Source: Craspedostauros australis
Taxonomy: Eukaryota > Bacillariophyta > Bacillariophyceae > Mastogloiales > Achnanthaceae
NCBI GenBank assembly: GCA_026770025.1
Contig: JAMXDE010000021.1
Coordinates: 558,001-622,000, forward strand
Direction of reading: 5' to 3'
Length of the DNA stretch: 64,000 nt
The position numbers and the translations under genes were made by a program. Positions 31,561-41,919 of this stretch are shown in pieces (the stretch's first letter is position 1; the number at the start of each line of letters is the position of its first letter). The notes under the pieces are model-generated. The model saw only the letters and a list, made by a program, of their open reading frames with translations. It was not told the origin of the DNA and did not search any database.

Positions 31561-34050
31561 ATGGCGAAACCGAAACGCTGGATCTACAGCAGCAACCTAG
31601 TGCAGACCCTCAAAGAGCAAGTGCGAGAGGGCATCATCAAACCAGAGTGGGACGGAAAAGAGGTGTGGAGGAGGTCCAGCATTGCGCGCCAATTCATCGA
31701 AAGCGAATTTCCGAGAAACCTGGCGAAACTTCGCGCCAAGGTCCAACAAGAAAAAGTGAGTGCCTTGAATCTGTGACGTGTGCATGACGTGACTTGTTTG
31801 ACGGATACATGCGTGACTCATAATACGTGACTCATAATTTTGATTCAGTCGGGAAAGACGCAAACGAATCTCCAACCGTTTCCGAGCTTGCTGCGAACGC
31901 CAGGGAAATTCGAGAAGCTTCTCGAATGATCCGACCAGACATCGACCTCACCAACCTGGACAACGACAACGACAACGACAACGACAACAACGCTACAACG
32001 CAGCCACCACCACTGCAACGAACAAACACCACCATCCTACCAGCCATGACCAAAGCTGCTCCTCCATCACCTGTCGCCACCACTGACGCCGACGTCATGA
32101 AGTGGCTCGATGCCAACAACCACCAAAATCTTCCTGTGACCCGCACCTTCTACCGCAACGCGAATGGCGAACGCGTCATCGATCTCGCGTTTGAACTCAC
32201 CGGTGGCACTTGCCACAAAGACCTTCGCGTGCATGTTGCGCCTGGGGGCATGTCTGTCGTGCTTGAAGTGATGCAAAACGCTGCTCTTGCAAACGTTGAA
32301 CTTCTCCATGAGCAATTGCGCGATGATTTTGCTCTTGCCAACCAGTCGTGGGTGACAACGTTCGATGACGAAAAGGCGCGTGTGAATGCTACAGCTAAGG
32401 CAATGTCGCGCATGAAAAAGCGCGAAGGAGTACCAGTGCGCACGCAGAAAGTGGATTTGCCGTTCGCTGTCACAAATCGATTCGAGCGCGCCAGCGATGG
32501 CGTTCTCAGCGGTATCAACTACATGGAGATGGAGGTAACTACAAACGACAAGGAGAGCGTGGTGAGGGCATCTGTGTTGATTGTGCGCGTTGTCGAACAA
32601 CACAGTTCTCACCCCATCGTTTCTGTCGTTCCAAAAGCTCGTTCTGCAAATAAACGATCCGTATTCGTTGGCTTGTCGCGTGTTGGGGCTACTACGCCAC
32701 AACGCCGTGTTGACCTGAACACGCGCATCACATGTGTGCCCTCCCGTTGCGATGACTCCACCATCGGAACCGCTACACACTACGCACCCTCCACGTACGA
32801 GAAGGTGGCGGCCATACAGGTAAGTACATGAAACGAAATAACCGAGCGAATTCCACGATCAACGACGACTGGATGGGTGACAAAAGCGCGCGCACTCCCA
32901 CTCACGAACTTCTTTCTGCTTCCCTGAACTCTTCCAACAGCACGAAGGCGTGTTTGGGGCGTCCTTCCCGGAGGGTCCTGGCGCTGTGCCTCGCGGTGAC
33001 AGCAGCTGCTCAACAAAATCCATCAGCGTCACCAGCAGCCGGTACGACGCGTGTCCAGGCAAGCCCACCAAGACCTCACACAAGGTGCGCAAGTCCAAGC
33101 ATCGGCGCAAGTCCAAAACCCATTGTGCCACAAAATCCAAAAAGGTTGCACACCACCCCGCCAAACCAACACCAACACCAACACCAGCACAATCACCAAC
33201 ACCAACACCAACAACAACGCCAGCACCAACAACAACACCCACCAAGGATGTAGTGGCCGCCATTGCCAAGGGCATCGCCATGGCGAGCGGGTACTTTCCG
33301 TTGATGCCGCCTCCCGCTCCTCGCGCCAGTGGCGCTGCCGTCGTGCCACCAGCAGCCCCGGTCCTCCAAGCCGCGCCACCAGCAGCTCCAGTCCTCCAAG
33401 CCGCGCCACCAGCAGCCCCGGTCCTCCAAGCCGCGCCGTCCAAGGCGCCAACGGCAGCAGAGGCCAGAGCCAGAGCAGTGAGAGCGAATGCTCTGGCTGA
33501 TGAGGCGGAGAAGCTGGAGCTGGCAGCACAACAGGCTGCTGCAAACAAGCCTGCTGCACAACAGGCTGCTGCAAGCAAGGCAGCAAACGATGCTGCTGCA
33601 AAACAGGCAGTTGCAAACGAGGCTGCACACCAGGCTGCTGCGGACAAGGCTGCAGATGAGGCTGCTGCACGACAGGCTGCTGTGGATGAGGCTGCTGCAC
33701 GACAGGCTGCCGTGGATGAGGCTGCTGCACGACAGGCTGCTGTGGATGAGGCTGCTGCAGATGAGGCTGCTGCAAACAAGGATGCTGTGGACGAGGATGT
33801 GCTTGCTCCAGAGACGGTGCAAGCTCAGGGGATGGAGGTGGAAGGAGGGATTGATGTGCCCATTGCGGACATCGTTGATCCTGCAGACATGGACTGGATC
33901 GGAGTGAGCACACACGAGCGTTTGGGGGTGGATGAAGATCCACAGGAGTCATCAGAGGAATCGGATGGCAGTGGCGACAGCGATTCTGATGCCCCCAGTG
34001 ACGATTCCAGTGGCGATTCCGGCAGCGACGAATCTGAAGAGGAGGAATAG
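31561..34050 (+). CDS. Transposon accessory protein: DNA-binding-like N-terminus, Pro/Ala repeats, acidic tail
   Basis: Preferred model: exons 31561-31759, 31849-32819 and 32941-34050, 759 residues, with acceptors ATTCAG and CAACAG and a second-intron donor GTAAGT. Residues 1-65 (KRWIYSSNLVQTLKEQVREGII...VWRRSSIARQFIESEFPRNLAKLRAKV) form a compact Trp-containing helical block like the SANT/Myb-type second proteins of Harbinger elements (inference). A (DN)n run follows, then a ~290-residue domain of unknown family (about 110-385). Exon 3 codes for a basic Lys-rich stretch, PT repeats, three PPAAPVLQAA repeats, a long Ala-rich coiled coil with AAARQAAVDE repeats, and a Ser/Asp/Glu tail. Two overlapping donors (31756 and 31760) give different frames; only the second keeps the long frame open. 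Confidence 0.6.
31961..31992 (+). repeat. (GACAAC)n repeat coding for Asp-Asn
   Basis: About five GACAAC units in the second exon of the accessory gene, translated as alternating Asp and Asn. Confidence 0.85.
33163..33245 (+). repeat. (CAACAC)n-like repeat coding for Pro-Thr
   Basis: Imperfect CCAACA units in exon 3 of the accessory gene, read as PTPTP/TTPAP repeats. Confidence 0.8.
33343..33434 (+). repeat. Three 30-bp tandem repeats (PPAAPVLQAA)
   Basis: Three nearly identical 30-bp units, two of them identical and one with GCTCCA for GCCCCG. The translation is a ten-residue repeat in the accessory protein. Confidence 0.9.
33658..33765 (+). repeat. 30-bp tandem repeats (AAARQAAVDE)
   Basis: Three nearly perfect 30-bp units plus partial ones, coding for an Ala-rich, charged ten-residue helical repeat. 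Confidence 0.9.
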
Positions 34051-34078
34051 TCAAGCAGCAAGGTAATAATAGCGAACA

Positions 34079-34107
34079 GACACACACACACACACACACA
34101 CACACAT
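34079..34107. repeat. (CA)n dinucleotide repeat
   Basis: About 13 CA units just downstream of the accessory gene's stop codon, inside the transposon. Confidence 0.95.
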
Positions 34108-34328
34108 TTGTTCAGTACCAGGCCCAAAAGGGGTGGAAATGACTAGTTGTAGAAAACTGAGCAGCGTGCAACAATATTCCATTAGATGCCAAAACAAAAC
34201 CTGTTATTCCTTGTCCTAAAAGCTTGTGAAATGGACCGAAATATCGGACATGACAATTGCCTTCCACTTCTGTGGATTATTTAGAAACATGAAATTATAT
34301 TTCGATAAATAGCATTACCGCACCTCCC

Positions 34329-35678
34329 AGCGAATTCGATACATTTAAGACATGAGCCATGTCGCGAGCCGGGATGGCCAGCGTGAGAGAATTGAGAAAA
34401 CATGACTCCGAGAATCGCATTATTTAGCGAATCCGTTGAGTCGCTGCTTGCCTGTGGAGGCATCTGGACCCCATTTGATTGTGGAGAACGTTTTGCCTGG
34501 GGGAGACAACCCACGAAAGCGAGTACCAGGGAAAATCATTCGGGATATTGCAGCCGCGTACTCTACGCAAATGAGCACAATGTGATGTCAACTCAGGAAA
34601 GGACCGCTCTTGTCATCGCATGAGTCCATGTTTCGACATGCGCTTCCCTTGGGCGCGCAAAGTTGGTGCTTCATCCCTGTCGCCCATTCATCATCCACAC
34701 AGAGAAATGGGCACGCAAAATGACGCAAGCCACATCGAAACAAACCAACTTCCATGGTGAAGGCGCCCAAAACCGAGCAAGTTCTTTGGAGAAGACGGCC
34801 GAGATAACTGCCCAATGTAGAACCTGAATACCACGAAGTGTCACTTCAGGTGCAAAAACGACGTTGGATGTCATGAATAGATACCGAAGCTGTTCGCAAT
34901 GTCTCGTTCAACATGCCCGGAATTGGATGAGTGGCCAAAACACTCAAAGCGCGATAGAAGCACGATCCAGATCATTGCTCGGTGCGACTAACAGAGAGGA
35001 GCCGGAACCGTTTGACTTCCTCCCGAGAGGACGAGAACTTCCTTGGAAGCAAGGTCTTTGTTGCAAGGATGGTTCACTGAGAACACCGCGAAGAAAACCT
35101 CGCCATGGACATGACCACAAAAACACTGGCAAGCCCAGCGCTCACCACTTCCGTTACTACTCTGTTCTACGGGGATCGACCTCGAGATCAAGGGGCGTGA
35201 CAGTTTTCACTGTATTTCTTACTTCTTACTAATTGTATAAATCGAAAATGCTGGCCGTAGATTGTCTCCGGGCAACTCCCACGAATACAGAACAAGAGCT
35301 TCGACCAGGGCACGCCAAAACGGGCCAATGCGTCAACAGTAGGTACTTCCTCGCCTTGACAATTAGCACCCAATCAAACACACCACACTCTCACCAGACT
35401 GAAACTTTTCGTGGGCCTCTTGATACCTCGTATTCTACTATACTCAGAGTATTATAATCAGCCTCCATACCAATAGCTCATGCTCGACGTAACTGATCTC
35501 TACTTGTACGATCGATAGTACAACCATCCGGTCTATTGCACTCGTCCGCGTACCATACGAACCCCGCCCCTCAGCTCACCCCGTTGCAACTCGATCGTAC
35601 CCGCACACTCTTGCCAACCCCCACAGGTGCTATACCTGGTCAACATCCAGATCGGCGCTGCCAACCATCAAGCGAACG
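34329..35678. other. Intergenic region, no gene seen
   Basis: About 1.35 kb between the transposon and the GT43 gene. Open frames reach ~120 codons but have no recognisable features. The right end is C-rich and pyrimidine-rich leader of the GT43 gene. Confidence 0.5.
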
Positions 35679-37274
35679 ATGGCGAGGCAAAGCAGGAAGA
35701 AGTCAAACAAGCCCGCGAGTGACACAAATGTAGCATTGAAAGTCGGCGGCTTCCTCCTAATGTGCTGCATCGTGTGCGCTTCGATCTACCAGCAATCCAA
35801 GATCACGGGCACCATTGTGGATGTTTCCTTCATCGCGTTCGATCCTTCCGAACTCATCAACGCCGTTGTGGATCTCGGTGTCACGGAGAACGATAGGAAT
35901 GACGGCGACAGCTACAGTGGCAATCGCAACGGCAATCGCAACAGCGGCGTGAACGATGGGGACAGACAAATACAGCTGAGGATGGACGAGCTGGCTTTGC
36001 AAAGGCTCAGGCAAGCCCACAAGTATCCCTATCAGAGCATCCCCCGCACGGTGCACGATTACGCACCCAGGCATGCTCACGACAACATGGCGGAGCACAT
36101 CATCACGCTGGACGACATCGACAAGTACATGTACCAAAATCCAATCTCGTTCTATTCCGGCATGCAGGAGGAACCCATCATCTTCTTCATCACGCCGACC
36201 TACAGACGAAAGACGCAGATGGTGGACATGATGCGCATACAGGCGGCCATGCTTGCGGATAGTTTGGAGGGCATCCTCGCGGCATCGGCACCGCGACCGC
36301 CGTCGTCATTGTTGTCGTCGTCGTTGCACAATGCCACGGCTCCTCGCAGGACGGATCGAGGCTTGATCTACTGGATCATCGTTGAGGACAGCCATAACTG
36401 CTCCAAGAATGTGCGTCATCTGCTCGAACGTTCGGTCGGAACCATCCCCTTCGCGCATGTGGCAGAACCATCGCCGAAGTCGCAGCCCCATTCGAAACGT
36501 GGCAGATCGCAGCGGAATCGAGGCATGTCCATTGTGGAGGAATACTTTCTGGCAAACAATCGATCAGGCATTGTGTACTTTGGGGATGACGACAATGGTT
36601 ATCATGGTGAGTGGGATGCGGATCCACGCTACCGAGATACCCCGTGGTTGCTTTCCTTGTTCCAACGCAGCACAACACAAAACAGTGTCATGCATTGGCT
36701 GTTTGGCCAATTGTTATTCCCAGTACTCTGCTCTGCAAGTGTTTTATTCTGACAAGCATGGCACAACGAGTATGCTGTGTACACAGCATCTTCGCACAGC
36801 GCACTCACACACGACCATGCGGTGTTTCTCAATGCTTGCCTTGCTCTGAGTTGGCCTCACGCAGTCCAACTGTTTTCGGAAATGCGCAAGATCAAACGGA
36901 TAGGGACCATGGGAGTTGCGTTTGTCGGCGGCGCAACCCACGAACGCTGCCAGGTCAACGAGACGACTGGGAAGGTCGACCTGATGTACACCAACTGGGT
37001 CGCCGGTCGTCGGTTTCCCATAGACATGGCATCGTTCGCGTTTCACACGGATCTTCTCAAGGGCAAGAAGCCGCCTCGTTTCGAGCTTGTCGCAAAGCCA
37101 GGTATGAGTGAGGACCAGTTCATGGGCTTGCTGATAGACGACGTGTCGGAGTTTGAACCGCTGGGTGACAACTGCACACGCGTCTACACCTACCACGTCA
37201 AGTCGGACATTCAAAATCGCACCGAACGGTCTGCCACGGATCCGATTGCCAAAGAGATTGAGATCGGACTGTGA
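35679..37274 (+). CDS. GT43 family glycosyltransferase (beta-1,3-glucuronyltransferase-like)
   Basis: Golgi type II enzyme of the B3GAT/IRX9 family, which transfers glucuronate or xylose in proteoglycan linkers or xylan. Two exons, 35679-36606 and 36865-37274 (phase 1, GTGAGT donor, ACGCAG acceptor); 445 residues. The cytosolic tail is basic (MARQSRKKSNK), the anchor lies at about 24-38 (GGFLLMCCIVCASIY) and a stem follows. Catalytic landmarks: PIIFFITPTYRRKTQMVDMMR (about 166), YWIIVEDSHNC, the metal-binding DDDN (about 303), the join GYHVQLFSEMRKIKRIGTMGVAFVGG (the family's 'Y...LF.EMR...kvgvwPVglvGg'), FPIDMASFAFH (about 358), and the C-terminal EFEPLGDNCTRVYTYHVK. An insertion with basic repeats lies before the DDDN. 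It sits between a DNA transposon and a Copia nest. Confidence 0.9.
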
Positions 37275-37356
37275 AGCACAAGTATTGTATGACCCCCTCG
37301 AGTGAGTCGACCTACAGTCCGTAATCAGGCATGTCAACTTTTTCTGGATACATGGA
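37275..37356. other. Short spacer after the GT43 gene
   Basis: 82 bp, probably the 3' UTR. Confidence 0.4.
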
Positions 37357-37387
37357 TAATACTACTCCGACCGGAAAGGATTCAGCC
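37357..37387 (+). repeat. Left copy of a perfect 31-bp inverted repeat
   Basis: Starts TAATACTACTCCGACC and ends GATTCAGCC. It is repeated without mismatch as the reverse complement at 58832-58862. The copies lie about 555 and 560 bp outside the older Copia element, one on each side. It is interpreted as the end of a small DNA element with a TA target. Confidence 0.8.
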
Positions 37388-37941
37388 ATCACGCCGACCA
37401 GGCGGAAATGTGTCCGCCGGCCATGCCCAACGGACAAAGCAGCGGTAAAATCCAACATCCTTATTAATGTCTCTTTTCGTCCAACAGGAAAACTAGATCC
37501 GGGTTCTTCCCATCATGTGACATCAATCCCGACTTCGGTTTCAGTTCTATCGGTCTTGTAGGGTATGCCTCCATGCCAGTATCTTGTGTTGTCTTGTTAG
37601 TCTGTCTGGTAGTTTGTGTGTGTGTCTGCTAAGCGGTAGTGCTCCTTCATCTTGCGTGAGAGAAAAGCGCGGCGTTGACTTCAGCAGAGTGCGATTGTGC
37701 AATGCAGTACTATTGTAGACTCCACTATAGTGTCATCATTGTTCGCCATCTATTGGCCAGATGCTACTCTGCTGTGTGACTCTACTTCCTTCACGCCCAT
37801 TGGATCATTGCTCCTCTTTGCCATGGTGCACCATCATTCTCACCTTATGACACCATTGCGATTAATGCAACGCCCATGTGGTCCTCAAATAGGTGTTGGC
37901 TGTGCGTTTCGCGGTGCGCAGCGCACAGCTCACGTAATACA
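37388..37941. other. Non-coding segment, possibly the left half of a small DNA element
   Basis: About 555 bp between the 31-bp repeat and the Copia LTR; no open frame of note. Confidence 0.4.
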
Positions 37942-38452
37942 TGTTGGCAAGTTCCGCTCACAGATATTCTTGCAACTGTAGGTGATGGTAGTGATTGTTA
38001 CAGTTCTGTTTGCTATTTCATTACATTGGCACTCCGATCCTCTTGGTGCCTCTTGTTGCTCTGCCTGATGCTCTTGGTGCGTCTCTCCGACTATGAGTTG
38101 GCACGTGAGATGCTCTCTTGCTGTTCATCATATTCTTTCTCTCTCTCTCAATATTGCGTGTTCACACCATGCAATATTCCGTGCTCGATATGTATTCCGT
38201 ATTCGGTATATACTCTGTCATCTCATTCTCTATTGGCCCACTACTCTGTGAGTAATTGCCAATGTCTTGTCCGAACTCCTCCTTGTACATCCACGATCTC
38301 GATATCCCTTGGTCATCAAATTTTCACCTTCTTGATCTGATGTGGAGACAGATGTTGACATGGTGACATGATGACATCCTGTCAACATCGGCTCTCGCCT
38401 TCCATGGTCCTCCAGATTCCATATTCCATTGGTGATGCAATGGCTTGGCGAG
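37942..38452 (-). repeat. 3' LTR of the older Copia element
   Basis: Begins TGTTGGCAAGTTCC on the plus strand, like the other two LTRs of this family at 57764 and 59427, but differs from them at roughly a quarter of positions by eye. The inner boundary is approximate. Confidence 0.7.
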
Positions 38453-38750
38453 GATGTTGTCATTTGAGGTTTAGTTGGGAAGTACATTGATCATTTCTTG
38501 ATGCCATACATTTTTGTCTGTTGATGGACGGACAGGATTCCTGATGCTCTCAGAAATGTTTGTTCACGAGTTTCCTTCCGGAATTCTGATTGTTTTCATG
38601 TGTCCGAATTCGTGATGTGATTTTGACAAATCACAGTATACTATCGACACACGTGTAGTTGTACCATCCATACATGAGTATGAGAGAATAGCAGGTGAAC
38701 GATGCACATACACACATATACATCTCGACACCCTTCCTGTGTGCATTCGG

Positions 38751-41160
38751 TCATTCGAATGTTCTCGATGTGTCAAGGTACGACTTCTCATGCTCTCGTT
38801 GCAAGTCGGCCTTGATGTTCTTGGTGAATCCGTCGCTTGTGTTCTGCTCGGATTTGACGAAAATGATTTCGATGGTTTTGTTGATTACCATGTTCCTCAC
38901 GTAGTGATGGCGCACGTCGATGTGCCGCGATCGTTGGGATGTTGATGGGTTCTTGGCGATGAAGATTGCTCCGATGTTGTCCACGCGGACCTTGATCGGT
39001 GTCTTCACTGGGACGCCCACACTTTCGAGTAGCTGCATGACGAAGAAGATCTCCTTTGCCGCTTCGGAAAGGGCAACGTATTCTGCTTCGGATGAGCTGA
39101 GTGTGACGGCCTTCTGTGCTTTGGATCGCCAAAGGATTGGTACCTTGCACAGGTATAGGATGAACCCTCCTACGCTGATTCTCGTGTTCTTGTCTCCTGC
39201 ATATTCGCTATCGCAGAAGAACTCCATGTCCCAGCCGTCGTCGTCTGGACGCGCTGGATGGATCTTCAATCCATAGTCCTTTGTATCGATCACATACTTG
39301 ATGATCCGATACATCTCCTTCATTGCAGCCTTGGTGGGCCCGATCAATACCTTGGAGAGTTCCCTTACAGGGTTCGCGATATCTGGTCGCGAGTGCTTGA
39401 TGAGGAAGAGTACCATACCGACGCCTCGGCAATATTCGGCATGTTCTTCTGGTCCGACCTTCTGCAGTCGGTTATCTTCGGATGGTCGTACGATGATTTG
39501 ACCCGGGGTTCCCAGTGTTGCGTAGCGTTGCATCTTCTCAACCTTGGTTCCAAACTCTTCGATGAGATGTCGGATGAGATGTGGTTGACGCAATGTCGCT
39601 CTGGTCTTGTCATGGTTTAGTTTGATGTTGCAGCTGAGGTAATCTCCAAGTCCGCGCTCGATTGTCACCTTGAACTTGCTGCCTTGGATGTCCTTCAGGA
39701 ATGTCTCCAGTGCCTTGGAGTCTCCGCAGCAGAAGCAGTCGTCCACGTAGATGGCCACGATCGTACTTCCTTCGTTTGTCTTCCTGTAGAACAGGCACGG
39801 ATCTGCTGCGCTCTGTTCGAAGTTGATATTCTTGAGGGTCGATACCAACATCTTGAACCACTGCCTGGCGCTCTGCACAAGTCCATAGATTGGCTTATGT
39901 AGGGTCAGAGCTTCGTCTGGTTGATGATCCATCCCATTGGGACAGTTCATATAGATCTCCTCGTCGAGGTCTCCGTGTAGGAATGCCGTTACAACATCGA
40001 TGAGTGCGCAGTCCATCTTCTTGATCAGCATAGTCACCATCATGACCCGATAGGTCACATCATGGATGACGGGTGAGTAATGCTCTTGGAAGTCTACTCC
40101 TGCGACTTGTGAATAGCCACATGCAACGAGCCGCGCTCGATGTGTGCCGTCACGCTTCAGCTTGAAGACCCATTTGCACTTGCAGCATCTGCGGCCGCGT
40201 GGAATGGCGTCTCGTTTGATCTTGCTGTACACTTTTTGTGTATCCATGGAGTTGAACTCCTTCTTGATGGCTGCTCGATATCCCTTTCGATGGATGGGAT
40301 CTGGGTGATTGAAGGCTCCATCGAATGTCGTTGGTTCGATGTGCTTCTCTGGTTCCTTGTTCTTGTCCTGCATCGACAGTCCGATGTCGATCGCTGGTGC
40401 TTCAGTGATGATTGCATTCATCCCGTATAGTCCTGTTGTGCTATGATGGGTAATCTCGATCTCTTCTTCTCCGTCTACGATTTCTTCGTCATCTGTAGTT
40501 TCGTTGTTGGATTCGTCAGTTATCTCATCACTCAGTTCGTCACTATCGTCATTGGATGATGACTTGCTCTCATAACCCTCTTCCTCTCGACCTTATTCGT
40601 TGAAGTCTGCGAGCTCACGCAGAGCTCTGGGAATGCTCTTCCCTGTGGTTGGCTTGGGATTAGCTTCTCCCTTCCTGCCTCGTGCTTCGTGACATCGGAT
40701 TCTCTCCTTTCTAGCTATGTCATGCTTGCTTGGTTTGCTTGGTGGAGGTCTGGATGGTGTGTCATGTGTAGACCTTGCTGGTGTGTTCGGAGGAGTGATG
40801 TCTGTATCATCTTCGTCTTCGTCGCCGAATGGTGTGATCTCGTCATCCTCATGATTGGATTCGTTCCGATCTTCGTCGTCGTTATAGACTTGTTGGGTTA
40901 CTGCTCCATCGTCCTCATCATCCTCATCATCGCTGTCTGATAGGATGTGATACTTGTTCATGTTGGCGAAAGACACTCTCTTCGCTTCTGATGTTCGACG
41001 CGTTGCCGTCCTTGGCATTGCTCCCTTCCGTCCGATGGTCGTGAAGCCGTCTGCGTCCGTTGTTCCTGCTTCGTTGGATATGTTTGGTGCTGGTGCCCAG
41101 CCACGGAACTGTCCGTATGATTGGTTGAGCCATTTGATATCACGTGAGCAGATCAGTGAC
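38751..41160 (-). pseudogene. Copia reverse transcriptase / RNase H region (fossil)
   Basis: Part of the older Copia element. Recognisable blocks are the Copia reverse transcriptase entry (KCKWVFKLKRDGTHRARLVACG), DVVTAFLHGDLDEEIYM, the active-site YVDDC segment, KPIYGLVQSARQW, and RNase H with EFFCDSEYAGD and LSSSEAEYVALSEAAKE. The order after integrase is that of Copia. The region is not fully intact. Confidence 0.85.
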
Positions 41161-41166
41161 TTGGTT

Positions 41167-41913
41167 TGTTAGGAATTGAGGGTACGACTTTGTCGGAATA
41201 CCCGTAATTGCCGCACCTCCCAACATTGTTCGTCACAGCTTTGAATATTATTCATCACATGTTCAGAGACTATTTGTCACACCTTTGTATACCATGTCAT
41301 TATGACTATGACTAAGCATACGGACGCGATTGATACCTGTATAACCGCGAGGAGGGTAGCCTGTCCTCTGGTAATGTAAGGAAGACACCCACGGCGGATC
41401 AGGAGGTCCCGATACCACGCCAACCATGGCAACCATCCAGACGACGACGTCGATCAGAACAGCATGTCCATGGGCAAGTGACGCACCTTCTTCAGAGGAC
41501 AGCACATGCCTCTCCTGCGGACAAGAACATCCGCAGGTTTGGAACATCAGAAAGGATCAGAATATCCGCAGGTTTGGAACATCACCAAAGGTGACATCGA
41601 TCATGAGACGACGGCGTCATGAGATCAACGATGGAAAACATGAGATAGACAAGCGCTCAGGACTGCAGATCCCTACCATGCAAGCGTAGACAGCTACGAC
41701 AATGCAGAGACAAGGAAGCAAGAACAGAGCATGATGAACGAAGAGGGAAGCACCTAAGAGACAACAGGATGACCCGTGTCGTTACCGCGACAGATACCTG
41801 CCAAGAAAACGAAATCGGAAGAGAAAGTGAGATTGTGCTCACAGTTCTAAAACGGTACAGTTTCTAACAGCAGATTAGAATTCAGTACTAACTATAACCC
41901 CGGATTTCCAACA
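41167..41913 (-). repeat. Solo LTR of another family inside the older Copia element
   Basis: A ~747-bp block absent from the related copy at 62640-62660. It begins TGTTAGGAA and ends TTCCAACA, typical TG...CA inverted LTR ends, and is flanked by the direct repeat TTGGT (41161-41165 and 41914-41918; one T is ambiguous). This is the signature of an LTR element reduced to a solo LTR. Strand is not determined with confidence. Confidence 0.75.
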
Positions 41914-41919
41914 TTGGTT

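Larger units (their letters stand above)
28204..34328. mobile_element. Two-gene PIF/Harbinger-like (IS5-like) DNA transposon
   Basis: The ends are GGGAGGCGCGGTAAT (28204-28218) and ATTACCGCACCTCCC (34314-34328): a 15-bp inverted repeat with one mismatch. Between them lie a DDE transposase on the minus strand and a long accessory gene on the plus strand, starting about 1.4 kb apart and diverging. Such a divergent or paired transposase plus DNA-binding second protein is typical of PIF/Harbinger elements. Both genes look intact. I could not find a convincing 3-bp target duplication, so the exact ends are less certain than the gene content. The regions 28219-29178 and 30193-31560 are non-coding; the latter must hold both promoters. 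Confidence 0.6.

Noticed and set aside
33029-34105. Long minus-strand frames (up to 358 codons) over the transposon accessory gene
   Set aside because: They are antisense translations of the Ala/Pro repeats, giving Leu/Gln/Ser-rich nonsense.
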